Of a DNA stretch of 64,000 nucleotides, positions 45,047 to 55,620 are shown piece by piece. The DNA is from Setomelanomma holmii (Eukaryota; Ascomycota; Dothideomycetes; Pleosporales; Phaeosphaeriaceae): contig ML978160.1 of NCBI GenBank assembly GCA_010015745.1, forward strand, positions 248,001 to 312,000. Direction: 5' to 3'. The position numbers were made by a program, and so were the translations under genes. The notes below the pieces were generated by a model. That model saw only the letters and a list, made by a program, of their open reading frames with translations. It made no database searches and had not been told where the DNA came from. The first letter of the stretch is position 1. The number at the start of each line of letters is the position of its first letter.

Positions 45047-45421
45047 TCAAGCAGCCTTTCCAACAAGCCGATCGAAGTGCTCGAAGCAGAACTTGCCGCC
45101 CACGAAACACGTTGCCATCCACTTCAGCCACGCCAGACCAAATACACTAACACCATGTTTATTCAGCCGCTTCGTGAACATGGCTGTCTCGATCGCGTGC
45201 GCACCGAATAGGAAGTAGAACAGGCCATTTTGGATCCAGGTCGCAGCCTTCAGAGCATTGCCTGAGCGCGAAAGCACATAGTCGTATAGTGGAGATCCAG
45301 CTGAAATGACTTCTCGTCGTGCGGAAAGGGCCATGATCACGCCACAGATCACGATGGGCTTGAGCTGTGGGTGCCCGGGCGCGACATATGTGTTGTGAAG
45401 GTTTTTGGGACGAGCTGCCAT
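45047..45421 (-). CDS. Small membrane protein, TMEM254 (DUF4499)-like
   Basis: A single exon of 124 residues from the ATG giving MAARPKNLHNTY; the open frame begins 7 codons earlier at a GTG. Three or four hydrophobic segments are visible: KPIVICGVIMALSA, ATWIQNGLFYFLFGAHAIET and VFGLAWLKWMATCFVGGKF. The pattern of an N-terminal basic stretch, FxxGAHAIE in the middle helix and a WLKW motif resembles the TMEM254/DUF4499 family, which has no known function. Its 3' end faces that of BIG1 (189 bp apart). Confidence 0.55.
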   Translation of the reverse strand: MAARPKNLHNTYVAPGHPQLKPIVICGVIMALSARREVISAGSPLYDYVLSRSGNALKAATWIQNGLFYFLFGAHAIETAMFTKRLNKHGVSVFGLAWLKWMATCFVGGKFCFEHFDRLVGKAA

Positions 45422-48400
45422 ATTGAATGATTCGAGTCGCACAGGATTTGGGTAGAGTGTCTGCGCAACCTCTTGTCAGCATCTACAAGAATCTGATGGG
45501 TCTAAGCATAGACAGACGTTGTGTTTTAGCAGTTCTGTACCTGTCTTTGATTGAGAAATAGTGCAAGACCATAAATCACATTTCAAGCACTTTTCCACAC
45601 CATCGCATACAAACCATGATGCCTCGGCCCGCCAACGCCAAGCCCCATTCACATCGGTCATTCAAGCTCCCAACGAGTCAGCGAATCACCACCTCGCACG
45701 CCCTCATTCGTCGCATTTCCATCCAAACTCCCAGCTCCCTCCATATCCACACAACCGCCCAACATCACAGCTCTTGTGCGGCCTGATTTCTCAGCCAATG
45801 GTGTAAGCGGCATAGTGACGCCGCAATGCCGCAACCTTCCCTAACCGGCAACCGCCTTGCAATCTGACCATCGATCACTGGGCTGCGAACCATCTCTTAG
45901 GGCGAGCCTTGGCGCAGCCGAAAAAGGTCACGGGAGCGTGAGGGACGGTGCGGTGCGTGCAATTGGCGCTAGAGGGGTGTGATGGGGCCTGTTATGCGGC
46001 CAGGAGGCAGCTGTCACATTGCGGGAGGGAGGGGTGCTTGGCGGGGGATTGTGGTTTGAAGACGAACGGTCATGATCGGTCGCGCCTTTAATGAAGTGTA
46101 GCATCGTTTCTCTCGAAACTGCAAAGACTGTTGAACGGCGATACAGCACGGTTCGAAAATCGAGCTTGCAACGCTGCTGACGCTGGCAGTCTGAGGATCG
46201 GGTGCGTCTAGTGCATGCACCAGGCCAGCCCGGCAGTAAAGATGAAAGATGCGCACCCCAACCTTCCACTCGAAACGGGACAGATCTCTTCGAAGCCACT
46301 ACGATCTCGCTGCTACAGCTTCGTCTTGCAAGTATCACCGACACAGGCCCTACATCGACAGAGCCATGTCCATGACCCTCCCTTCACCGTCCTAGGCCCC
46401 GCCGGCAACCGAACATCATGCCTTCGCACATGATCAGCAACCCCCATGACCTCGCCGAAAGAAGAACTCCGGCAACCGACCATTCATATCTCGCCTCCCC
46501 TCAGTTTTATGTCCAGGGTTCCCTCCCGTACCTGAAGGTCTTGAACGCCACAAGCGCGACCACGTTCGCTCGATACGCTGCACCTCGCCGAAAACTGACT
46601 GACTATTCCACGGAACAAGCCAGACACCTGCCAGACATACACGATCCGCTCCCGCGCAGTCCACTATCATGCGCATTGGATTTGTGTGGCGGGTCCTGAT
46701 TGGCGGTATTGTCGTTTTGGTGATGGTGGGTTTGTACGTTCATGGATCAACCCTCAAGGTGTACAGACATCGACGGAAGAATAAAGTCCTACTGCAATGG
46801 GTAATGTTTGCACGTGGGGGGATTTATCGCAGCGACTCGAGTAGGAAGAAGTGGAAAATTGGTCGGGTTTCGATGGTGCGGATGTTGTCCTGGTGCATCA
46901 TTAGAACAGGTTGCTACAGGGCAGGCTTTGATGTCCGAGAGTACAAAGCAAGCACACTGATCGTGGAAGCCACTCAATTTCCTAATCAGGATGCTCGCAT
47001 CACTCTCGCAATCCAGCTCCACCGCGACAGATCGTTGGGATTGACCCACCTGGCTGGGAAATCCTAACTTCATTGCGGTCACCTCATCACAGTGCTTGCA
47101 CTTTCAATGAGTGTGTTGCTGCTGATCTATTACTTGGACGTCCACGATTATGATTTACGGGCTTCACAGATCTAATTTTTGGCGGCACAAGCTTTATGCT
47201 CAACGAATGCAATCAACGAGGATATTTTGGTCATTCACTCTGATTTTGTAAACGAACGTAATGGCCGGTGCTGTCGTTTCAATCTGCTCTAACCTAGGTC
47301 TGCGTGGTGTTCTTTCCATTGAGTACATCGATGAACGCGGTCTACGCAGGCTTCTTTTGGAAAATTATCCGTCCATAGCAAAGCCGAACCATCGCCATTG
47401 AACGTCCCTGGAATCCATGAGTACTTGTCCGCGACACCCTACAACAATAGTCAGCTCAATAACTCCTCACTGAGATCACAAACGACTCATCCAGATGGTA
47501 ATGCCAACACAACGAGAAACATTGATGCAGCTCTGCGCAACACGAGTACATCCAGCGTGGAAGTTGAAGATTGATAGGGCGATTATGTCCTCTAAATACC
47601 CACCCAACTATCAAGCATATATCTATCTTTCGGCACGGCTACATAAACCCCCAAACCTCCCAATCTACATACACAGCACAATACCCGTCTTGACACTCTG
47701 TCCTATGTATTATGTTAAAGTGCTGCACCAGTGTACCACCTGCGCAACCATATTAGCGGGCGATCCACGTGTTCTGGCGTAAAATATGCTCGCATGTTCG
47801 GCCTCGGTAGGTTTCACTTCGGAGATATATTGCGCTGCATGCTGGCAGATCCGGGGTAAAGGGACCACAGGGTGGTGCTGTTTAGCCTGTTTGATGGCTG
47901 CTTTTGGTGGGATCCCCGCACCTTTTGTGGGTTGCGATGGTGGGTGGAATTATGAGATGGGCTGTGGTGGTTTTCAGTAGGTGACAGTTTGGAGGGTCAT
48001 ATGATGTGATTTCCAACCTTCCGAGTCCGGTAAGTCTTTGGTAAAGTGTGGATTACGGACGTCGAGGGAAAGGTCCAAATTCCGCCAGAACTTCAAGAGT
48101 GTCCGAGGTGGGGTGAAGATCAATCCAGCCTATGGTGACTACGATTTGGATGCATGTCTGCAGGTGATATGCATGGTGGAATGACCATTGAGTGCATATT
48201 TAGATAGTGCTGAGTCCAGTACGATTTTGTTTGCAAGATTGTGTTGGCTTTTGAAATGACTTTCGGCCCAAATTCGTGTTCGTCTCAAAATTATGTTGGC
48301 TTGAAAATCATGTCAAGCTGAAAATCACGTCAACAGCATTTCAGCATCAACATGATTTCAGCGTCAGAATCATTTACAGTGAACATCATTTTGTTCACTG

Positions 48401-48878
48401 CGATCCACACCTTCTGGCAAAGTTGCCACATTGGGAAGTTTGGCTAACTTCCTTGATGGCAGCTCCTGCGTGTTTGGACAGAAGCCCAGTTGCCTTCCTG
48501 ACGGAGCACAATGGTCGGAGAGTCATCTTTGCACCCTCTTGTCCATCCAGAGCCTCTTGCGCATTGAGCCAGTGTCGCCGTGAGCTGTCAAGCTCGATGA
48601 ACGGATGGTGCTTGTGCGTTCGATCATGCCACCTTACAAGGTCGCGAAGATCTTACCCATCAAATAAGAAACAGTTCTGAAGCAATGGAAGAAACCTGCG
48701 CGGCAATTTTCTAGTGTCCTATCAACGAATGAACTATCGTCATTTCGACTTGCCATCGTCAGGTTATCTCACCTTCTGAGTGTCCGGATGTCGCGATGCG
48801 GGGTTCCGAAGCAAGAGCAAGGACAACTATATAGCTTCACCAACTTTTCGCTTGCCATAACGACAAATTAGTTTCATC
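45422..48878. other. Gene-poor stretch, 3.5 kb
   Basis: Open frames are short and conflicting; the longest ATG frame with a hydrophobic start (46669-47067, 132 codons) has no recognisable family. A CACGTG lies at 47766-47771. A cluster of short inverted and direct repeats occupies about 48250-48400. No tRNA or transposon found. Confidence 0.35.
48377..48400. repeat. Perfect 9-bp inverted repeat (hairpin)
   Basis: CAGTGAACA at 48377-48385 and TGTTCACTG at 48392-48400 are perfect complements around a 6-nt loop. It lies beside several related copies of a GCTGAAAATCACGTCAAC-like word on both strands (48300-48365). Too short to assign to a known element. Confidence 0.5.
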
Positions 48879-49415
48879 ATGTCTGGAAACAAATCAATGG
48901 ACCATTTGGCTGTCAAGAATGTGCTCTCGCGTTATTGCGAGGCTCTTGACCTCAAAGAATTCCAGCTGCTAGAGAAGGTCTTCGTATTTGATGCAGCGGC
49001 GGACTACCCCTTCAACGCGGACCTCAAGGGTGTTGACGCAATAAGTACTGCGATACACAACCGGTATACAACCAACGTAAAACGCTCACTTTGGAATCAT
49101 GCTGACATACCGGTCGCAAGTCTTGGACCCATCCGGACCCACCACAACCTCACCACGCAGTCCATCATCTTTCACCAGGATGGTAAGGGTGCGAATGCGG
49201 TAACTCACTTCATTGGCGTACATTTTGGTCAAGGACCTCATGAAGGGAAAATGCTATCTGCGTATGGACGATACATGGATGAGCTTATCCTGCTTCCAAC
49301 CAAAGACGGGGATCTGGAAGGCGTGCCAGGCGCGAGTGGCATCTGGAGGATCAAGAGACGCACAGTAGCTTTCACACAGCGCATTGGGGATGAGATGATA
49401 ATGAAGGAGTTTTGA
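48879..49415 (+). CDS. SnoaL-like / NTF2-fold protein
   Basis: Single exon, 178 residues. It has the layout of the SnoaL_4 group: an N-terminal helix pair (LAVKNVLSRYCEALDLKEFQ) with the Y-C-xA-LD pattern, an acidic turn (FVFDAAADYPFN), then beta strands with conserved His positions (LGPIRTHHNLTTQSIIF, NAVTHFIGVHFGQ), GRYMDELIL, and a terminal strand WRIKRRTVAFTQRIGD. The NTF2-like fold is used by cyclases, isomerases and hydratases as well as noncatalytic proteins. No signal peptide is present. Substrate unknown; no biosynthetic partner is adjacent. Confidence 0.75.
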   Translation: MSGNKSMDHLAVKNVLSRYCEALDLKEFQLLEKVFVFDAAADYPFNADLKGVDAISTAIHNRYTTNVKRSLWNHADIPVASLGPIRTHHNLTTQSIIFHQDGKGANAVTHFIGVHFGQGPHEGKMLSAYGRYMDELILLPTKDGDLEGVPGASGIWRIKRRTVAFTQRIGDEMIMKEF

Positions 49416-49637
49416 GCTCATACAAGTCTGTGAAGAGTTTGGTAGCTGCGTTACCACTGCAAGTGCCACGTGGGAGGGTCACCCACAGTACCTCTTTCCC
49501 ATCCAAAATTCGAGCTGGACTTAGCTCATCTCCGAAGTTCATCCCTTCACTCTGCAAAATCATCGAATCGTTTGAGCATCTCTTCGAGCGATATGATACA
49601 CTAGCCGCATCTCACCTGTCCTGATCGTTCTACCTTC

Positions 49638-50281
49638 ATGTCGGCCTCAGTTCCGCCCATGACCGTGGAGGAGGAACTCGACATCCATCCCAGATTCCTC
49701 ATAGATGAAAGGGAGCTTGAAGACGCTTGCAGGGAATGCGACATATACGTTTATTCGTGAGCACACAGATCAATCTGCCGAACTGTATGTGCTAATCACT
49801 CAATCATAGGGACGCCGACCCTGTTATCGCGACCATACAAGCCATCGATGAAGAGTTCATGGACCTCCCTTATACGAACATACAACACGACAACGACCCT
49901 ATGACGCTGTCTGACGAAGACAACCGCGTTACAATCGTCTATATCCGCGGATTCTTCACCAATCGTCGGGATCTCGTATATTACGTCCGAGGGCAGAGAG
50001 TACTCGCCAAATTCAATTCAGGAGTATACGGGCGTCAATGCTTCGTAGGGCCCATGTCTGGTACGCCGGTGTTCTCGAGCAATCTATATCCATCGTTCAT
50101 GTCTATCACTCCTGTTGGCCCTAAGAAGGTCAATAGGTTGGACTCACAGATGCAACGAGTCAGGTGGAGGTATTACTTCGAGGCGGGTCGGGTGCTATGG
50201 AGCAGGATACAAATTGACCCAGACAAGATCAAGGAGTTCAACAAGCAAGCTGCCACAAACTCGCAACACTCTGGCGATTAG
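49638..50281 (+). CDS. Unknown protein of 196 residues
   Basis: Exons 49638-49756 and 49810-50281 join in frame through a 53-bp intron (GTGAGC...CATAG): CDIYVYS-DADPVIATIQ. The protein starts MSASVPPMTVEEELDIHPRF and is mixed alpha/beta in composition, with VTIVYIRGFFTNRRDLVYYV and RWRYYFEAGRVLWSRIQ, and no membrane segment. I do not recognise the family. After its TAG the same frame stays open for 17 codons into the ATG of the downstream UBA-domain gene, so the two could be one interrupted gene. A CACGTG lies at 49467-49472 upstream. Confidence 0.5.
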
Positions 50282-50332
50282 GAAGACCCATCTGCGACCG
50301 CGACCACTCAGCCTGTCGATCGGAATACTGAG

Positions 50333-52849
50333 ATGAGCGAGAGAAAGCGGGGAAAGATGAAGCTAGCTGCACTTGGTGATGAGATCGCACCCTCCGCTCT
50401 GCCCTCTTCGGTCGGAGATCATGCTACCGGAACACCCTACACAGACTCTCCCGTCGCAAAAGCTGCAAAGAACGCCGAGCTCGCATCTGAACGCGATCAG
50501 GTACGTGAGAGCCTCGAAGCCTTGATCGAAGACGAAGATCCCTTATCAGATGGCAAGATCAACATACTCATTAATAGCATCTACGGTAAGAATGATAATG
50601 AGCACACCGACGAAGAGATCAGGAATGAGCATCGCGCTTGTTTGACCAGGCTGTTCGACATTGTCAATGAAGAAAATGCCCTCACGTTTGCAGTAGCAGA
50701 CGCAGACACAGAAGAGGAGAGAGAATCTGCTTTTTCTGACTTGTCGAGAGCGAGACAATCCAGTGAGCCATTCATCTCTTCTCTCGTTCATCTCTCAAGG
50801 CGTTTGCGTGGTCTCGAGCCGGCACGCATTCTGAAACTCCAGGACATCTTGAGGCAACTCAATGCAAAACAACGGAGCGCTCTAAAGCAATTCATGGAGG
50901 TCACTCAACGAAGCGAAGAAAACGCCCGCGCTTATCTAAGAAGTTGCAGTTGGGACGCCGAACTGACATTAAAATTGCACTACGATAGCGGCGAGACGAA
51001 TGGTGACAACCAGGACCCACCCTCCGCCGGAAGTGCTTGGCCTCCCATGACCATCAGGCCCGGTCTACGTGAATCGAACACACATGCAACGTTCGACGAG
51101 TCCGCTGAGGAGAAGACACTGTGCGCGGACAGAAAGGGCCCGAATAGCTCGGTTCAAGAACGAGCTCACGATGAGGAAGAGTCATCATCAGATGATATCG
51201 CGGCCCTAGAAAGCCAGCTGGCTACTTCGATTGATCGTAGGGAACAACTTGAAAGGTCAATGTCCTCCAGGCAACGACACCTAGGCCGTAGTCTGGACAG
51301 ATCTATCATAAGCGCTGCAGCGAAAATCCCAAAGTTGAGAGAAGCGGATAAAGAGTCAAAAAAGAAAGACCCAAAGCCTGTTCACGCGTACTTGCGTACA
51401 TTGATTCGAATCGCTCAGAACGCCGACGATCCACCTAGCAGTACTAACGGTGAGACGGACGAGGATGCCACATCCCCGTCCGTTGAGCATGGAGCGAAGC
51501 TGAGACGTCTCTTGACTGCCTTGATCAACGGCAGTATACGACTCAAACAATCCACTTCCGCTAGTCAACGGCGAAAAGCATGGGACCACGATTCATTAAT
51601 CAAGTGGGCCACAAGACGCCTTGAGAGCATCGAATCGGAAGACGAGGAAATTACGATGCAAGCCTTGGATCTACAGTCACGGCTGGAAAATGCTGTCCAA
51701 GCCGTAAAGCGCGATCTTGGTCCGGAAGTTCCACCCGCTAGAAACATCGGCGAAGTGATTGAGCCAGCCCGATCAAGAAGCACGAGCCCCTTAAAGAGGT
51801 CTTCGTCGGCGCGAGAAGAGCGAGCTGACAGCGGCGTGGCACCCAAGAAACGATGTGATCAGTCTGCGCTGTCTCGCAAAGAAGATGACTTTACCTCCGA
51901 AGCCGCGGCTGTACGATCGAACTTGGCTACACTGAAAGATATGGGCTTCACGAATAAAGCGCTCAATGAGTCCATCCTGCTGAGAGTTGACGGTGATCTG
52001 GGAAAAGCAATCGACATCTTGACCAATACCGCATCTCCTGACGGGCCTTCAACGGCTCCTGCAGGACCCTCTGAGTTGTCGCGGCAGTCTCCACGACTGA
52101 AACTCCGGTTCCGCTACATACTCCCTAGACCCGATCTACGTGAGCCGACTGAAGAGGAAGATGATGGGATAGAACACTCCAGCGGCCATCCTCTCATGGT
52201 CAACCTCAGAAACATGGGATTCATGGATGACGAACGCAATGCTATTGTGCTGAATGGCTGCGGTGGAGACCTGGAAGCCGCCGTTGACACAATGTGCCAG
52301 GTCGATTCCGAACATGACGGAGAGTCATCTGTTCAGAATGATAAGAACGCAAACGCTACGGAGGGGCGAGGTCGTAGACCGGACACTGCCGATCAAGGGT
52401 CTAAGAAGCTAGGAGGCAGTTCGAAACAGCAGGGCAACCAAAGCAACACTCCATCTTCGACTGAGCCAGATACATTTAGCACGATACCTGAACAGGGGGA
52501 GTCAACAGGACTCGCTGAGTTTCAGAACGAGCTGTTCAAGCAGTTTGGCAAGGACAATGCCGATAAGGGTAAACAGGATAGCGCATGGGCTACGAAGCAG
52601 CCGAGCAGAGAGGAAAGCCGACGCGGTAGCGATGAGCAAGCTGTTCAAGAGAATGAGAACGCTGACCAGGACATGGTGGACGACGTCTGCAAGTGTTTAA
52701 AGGCCATGGAGGAGGATATGGAAATCGAGGAACCACATGTGGAGGACGAAGAAATTGGTGGATCGGATGATGGCGAACGGACGATACCAAAATGGAGGAA
52801 GACGAGGAACAGACTGCGCCTAGGGGGAAAATGGTGCCGTCATTGTTGA
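50333..52849 (+). CDS. Large UBA-domain protein of unknown function, C-terminus probably frameshifted
   Basis: 838 residues as an open frame from the ATG at 50333. A UBA/TAP-C-like unit lies at about 178-225 (SALKQFMEVTQRSEENARAY), a coiled coil near 283-312, a first canonical UBA at about 520-562 (LATLKDMGFTNKALNESILL...GDLGKAIDILTN) and a second at about 620-660 (LMVNLRNMGFMDDERNAIVL...GDLEAAVDTMCQ). Two UBA domains suggest ubiquitin binding; no enzymatic domain is seen. The acidic tail turns abruptly basic at residue ~817 (GERTIPKWRKTRNR). The adjacent frames instead keep an acidic sequence to a TAA at 52872-52874, so one or two single-base shifts near 52780 and 52822 are likely. It is 51 bp from, and in frame with, the upstream gene. 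Confidence 0.65.
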   Translation: MSERKRGKMKLAALGDEIAPSALPSSVGDHATGTPYTDSPVAKAAKNAELASERDQVRESLEALIEDEDPLSDGKINILINSIYGKNDNEHTDEEIRNEHRACLTRLFDIVNEENALTFAVADADTEEERESAFSDLSRARQSSEPFISSLVHLSRRLRGLEPARILKLQDILRQLNAKQRSALKQFMEVTQRSEENARAYLRSCSWDAELTLKLHYDSGETNGDNQDPPSAGSAWPPMTIRPGLRESNTHATFDESAEEKTLCADRKGPNSSVQERAHDEEESSSDDIAALESQLATSIDRREQLERSMSSRQRHLGRSLDRSIISAAAKIPKLREADKESKKKDPKPVHAYLRTLIRIAQNADDPPSSTNGETDEDATSPSVEHGAKLRRLLTALINGSIRLKQSTSASQRRKAWDHDSLIKWATRRLESIESEDEEITMQALDLQSRLENAVQAVKRDLGPEVPPARNIGEVIEPARSRSTSPLKRSSSAREERADSGVAPKKRCDQSALSRKEDDFTSEAAAVRSNLATLKDMGFTNKALNESILLRVDGDLGKAIDILTNTASPDGPSTAPAGPSELSRQSPRLKLRFRYILPRPDLREPTEEEDDGIEHSSGHPLMVNLRNMGFMDDERNAIVLNGCGGDLEAAVDTMCQVDSEHDGESSVQNDKNANATEGRGRRPDTADQGSKKLGGSSKQQGNQSNTPSSTEPDTFSTIPEQGESTGLAEFQNELFKQFGKDNADKGKQDSAWATKQPSREESRRGSDEQAVQENENADQDMVDDVCKCLKAMEEDMEIEEPHVEDEEIGGSDDGERTIPKWRKTRNRLRLGGKWCRHC

Positions 52850-53145
52850 GGAGGTAGACAATGAGGACTTGTAAATAGCTATTGCCATCACGCATTTCAA
52901 GTATTGCATCGAAGACTTCATATTCTCAAGCTATGCTGAGCTATACTAGGTATGATAATATCGTTCCTATCCCATATCCGAAAGAATGCTAGGGTATCAC
53001 CACCGCAGTGGTTAGAACTTTGTAGAGAGATCTACACACCCTCTAAAGCGCAGTATTGAAAATGCATATTCGTCCGCCTAATTACATAACACATCCGTCC
53101 TTTCGCATAATGAGCCCACCAGATCCACACCTAGTGGTCTCAGAC

Positions 53146-54786
53146 CTACTCAGTAAATTCCACCATGACGCTCGCACCCTTGAGCCCAGCTTCCTCAACA
53201 GAAGAGTCAAGGTGATCAAGCAGATTCTTGCCCATGAAAGCGAGATCGAACTCTGCGCCTTCCTTGCCCTCCCAAGGCGAATCGGACTTGATCCACTCGT
53301 AGACGCGACGCACAGGGTCAGAGAGGTTGAACCGCCGGACGATAGGTCGTCCCGAAGGTCCTCGGAACTGTATGCGCGTGGTGACCTTGGGGTCTGTGAC
53401 GGTCGGTTCGGTGTGTGGCGCGTGCGCTGAGATGGCTGCGAAGACGGGATTTGACGAGCCATTTGCTGCTTCGACTTCTGGCTCTGGCTCTGGTTCAGGT
53501 GCTGCTTGTTCTGCAGGCGCCTTGCCCTTGATGTTGTCAAAGGATTTTGTGAGGGCGTCTGGGTCGTCATCCTTGGGGCCTTTGCCATTTTCTAGGCTGT
53601 TTTGGAGCGCCATTTCGAGCATCTCCTCTTCGGTCATGCGGCCGACGTCTTTCGATTTGGTTTCTGGTTTCCGCTTGGCGACAGGGTTCTTTGCGTTGAC
53701 GTTTAGGCTGTAGCGATCAAGGAACTCGTGCAGTTGAGCATGGAACTCTACAGGCTCAGGTATTGGTGGGCCTGACCAGACCTTGACCTGCTCGCCCGTT
53801 CGTGGATCGACAATCGCGATGTGTGGGTATGCATCTGAGCTATCGCGTGCGTGGAAGTAGTAGTTGATGTACTGCTGTCCTCGTGGGTCGTCTTTGGCGT
53901 ACTGCATGAAGATGAAGTTCTCCCGTACGGTAGCTTTGATGTCATCGTTCTTCCAGATGTCTCGGTTCAGGCGCTGGCAATCGAAGATGGCGGGGTCCTG
54001 AATGTTCACCAGGAGCCACTTCTCGTCTTCCTTGCCCATGTCCCGTGCCTTCTCCCACTGGCCCTGATACATGATCTCGAACGGTGGTCTAAACAGTTCT
54101 GCCAGCATGTTCATCTTGGACGATTGTTCTGAAGCGCCGCCTGTGGCTGTTGCTAGCTCGCGCCGCCGTGCGCTGGAGTCTGCTGAGTTGTCCCAAACGT
54201 TGTTCTGGGTCGTACGTTGGTTGAAGATGCCGGCGCGGCCTGTGTCATCTGAATTAGGGTCTGGGTAGTCTCCAAATGAGATCCATGAGGTGTAAGGCAT
54301 ACCTGCTCGCCGACGAGCTAGCTGCTCCTGCACCATTGCATCCAGATCGTCCTCTTCCTCCGCATGGCCCCAGTTCGAGCCTGGGCCGAGCAGAGTCTCT
54401 GTGGTCCGGCCGATGGGCGCGCGCACTTCGTCTGCAGCTGGAGCACCACCACCGCCATACATCTCTTCCTGCAGCCGCCGTGCCATGGCCTCGTCGTCCT
54501 CTGTCGTTGCGGCAGGTCGTGCTGGTGGGGTGGGTGCATGTGCGGCGGGGTCGAAGTCGGACATCTCTTCGTCCGAGTCGATGGTGATAGGATTCCGTAC
54601 TGACGAAGGAGCGTTTTGTGAGGGCGCTGGTGCTGGTGCAGCAGGGCCAAAGTCGAGATTGGGGCTGTCGAAATACAGCTGGATGGCCTGCTCGAAGTTG
54701 CCATCGGTCAGGCGCAGATACTGGGCTGCCTTGTCCGGGTCGCACGACGTGATACTCACGAAGTTGACGATGTTTTCATCCTCCAT
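53146..54786 (-). CDS. UBX5: UBX-domain protein, Ubx5/UBXN7-like Cdc48 cofactor
   Basis: Single exon, 546 residues. A UBA-like domain occupies about 5-45 (IVNFVSITSCDPDKAAQYL). A thioredoxin-fold UAS domain lies at about 225-370 (EKWLLVNIQDPAIFDCQRLN, YINYYFHARDSSDAYPHIAI). A UIM-like helix is at about 382-398 (MTEEEMLEMALQNSLEN), and the UBX domain is at about 462-546 (KVTTRIQFRGPSGRPIVRRF...FDLAFMGKNLLDHLDSSVEE). UBA-UAS-UIM-UBX in this order is the Ubx5/UBXN7 architecture. These proteins link the Cdc48/p97 ATPase to ubiquitinated substrates and, in some species, to cullin ligases. The gene is head to head with ECM29, another proteasome-pathway gene. Confidence 0.9.
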   Translation of the reverse strand: MEDENIVNFVSITSCDPDKAAQYLRLTDGNFEQAIQLYFDSPNLDFGPAAPAPAPSQNAPSSVRNPITIDSDEEMSDFDPAAHAPTPPARPAATTEDDEAMARRLQEEMYGGGGAPAADEVRAPIGRTTETLLGPGSNWGHAEEEDDLDAMVQEQLARRRAGMPYTSWISFGDYPDPNSDDTGRAGIFNQRTTQNNVWDNSADSSARRRELATATGGASEQSSKMNMLAELFRPPFEIMYQGQWEKARDMGKEDEKWLLVNIQDPAIFDCQRLNRDIWKNDDIKATVRENFIFMQYAKDDPRGQQYINYYFHARDSSDAYPHIAIVDPRTGEQVKVWSGPPIPEPVEFHAQLHEFLDRYSLNVNAKNPVAKRKPETKSKDVGRMTEEEMLEMALQNSLENGKGPKDDDPDALTKSFDNIKGKAPAEQAAPEPEPEPEVEAANGSSNPVFAAISAHAPHTEPTVTDPKVTTRIQFRGPSGRPIVRRFNLSDPVRRVYEWIKSDSPWEGKEGAEFDLAFMGKNLLDHLDSSVEEAGLKGASVMVEFTE

Positions 54787-55620
54787 AATGGGCGGTTGTG
54801 TGCGGTTGACTCGCTAGTAGTGGAGGGTTGTTCGCGTGAAGAGCGGTGGTGGGGTGTTCTCCGAAAAGTTCAAGCGCGTCCGAGAGAGGTTATGGCGTAG
54901 GGACGAGGCTGTTGCCTTGGTATTTGAACCAGTGTAGGTGTTCCCGAGTTGCGTGAGTTGTCTCAAAAGTTCTCGGTGGCGGGTGAGGACGAGAAACAGC
55001 GGCGGGGCAGTTTATGTAGCCATCGAGACGCGGCAGACAAGCGTGATGGTGCGTGTACAGTGCTGGCGGGGGCCTATATGGCGGGTGAGAGGTGAGAGCG
55101 AACGGGTGAGGGCACTGCACAAAGTGAGTGCTGGGTGTGATTGTCGGCGCTGGTGGCACGAAACGGTGAAAGAGTTCCGATGGCGCTTCGCGTGCTCGGA
55201 ACGGCTCTGTGAAGTCTCTGGCGGGTCGGCTGGGAAGTTGCGTAGGCAGGGCGCGATCGGAGGCGAATAATATACGTATAAGCAGCTTGGCTGGTCAGGC
55301 AGATGCTGGCGACTGTGGCAGAAGCACGTCGAAGACGCGATGCAATTGTGGTGCAGGCAGACGATGCTGCGTCATGCCGCCCGTGCACTTGACATCCCTG
55401 CTGGTGTCGCCTTCGAGTGAAAGCAATCACCGGAAGAGAAAGCGTGACGTGCTACAATCACGGCCATTGCTCTGATTCGCCTGCCACCCAATAATTCTCA
55501 GAAGCTGATGGGCCGCGCCAGTTGCATCTGCCTGTGGCGCTCGGCATAAGTACATCTCCATATCACGGCCGTGATTCACCAGCATCTTGTCACAACCAAC
55601 AGTCGCTGCGGCTATCAAAC
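54787..55620. other. Divergent promoter region between UBX5 and ECM29, 834 bp
   Basis: Contains GGTGGCACG at 55153-55161, which matches the proteasome-control element GGTGGCAAA at 7 of 9 positions. No other regulatory motif stands out and no gene is visible. Confidence 0.3.

Noticed and set aside
46669..47067. 132-codon ATG frame with one hydrophobic N-terminal segment
   Set aside because: Composition is irregular and no family is recognised; it is isolated in a gene-poor stretch. It could be a small orphan gene but I cannot support it.
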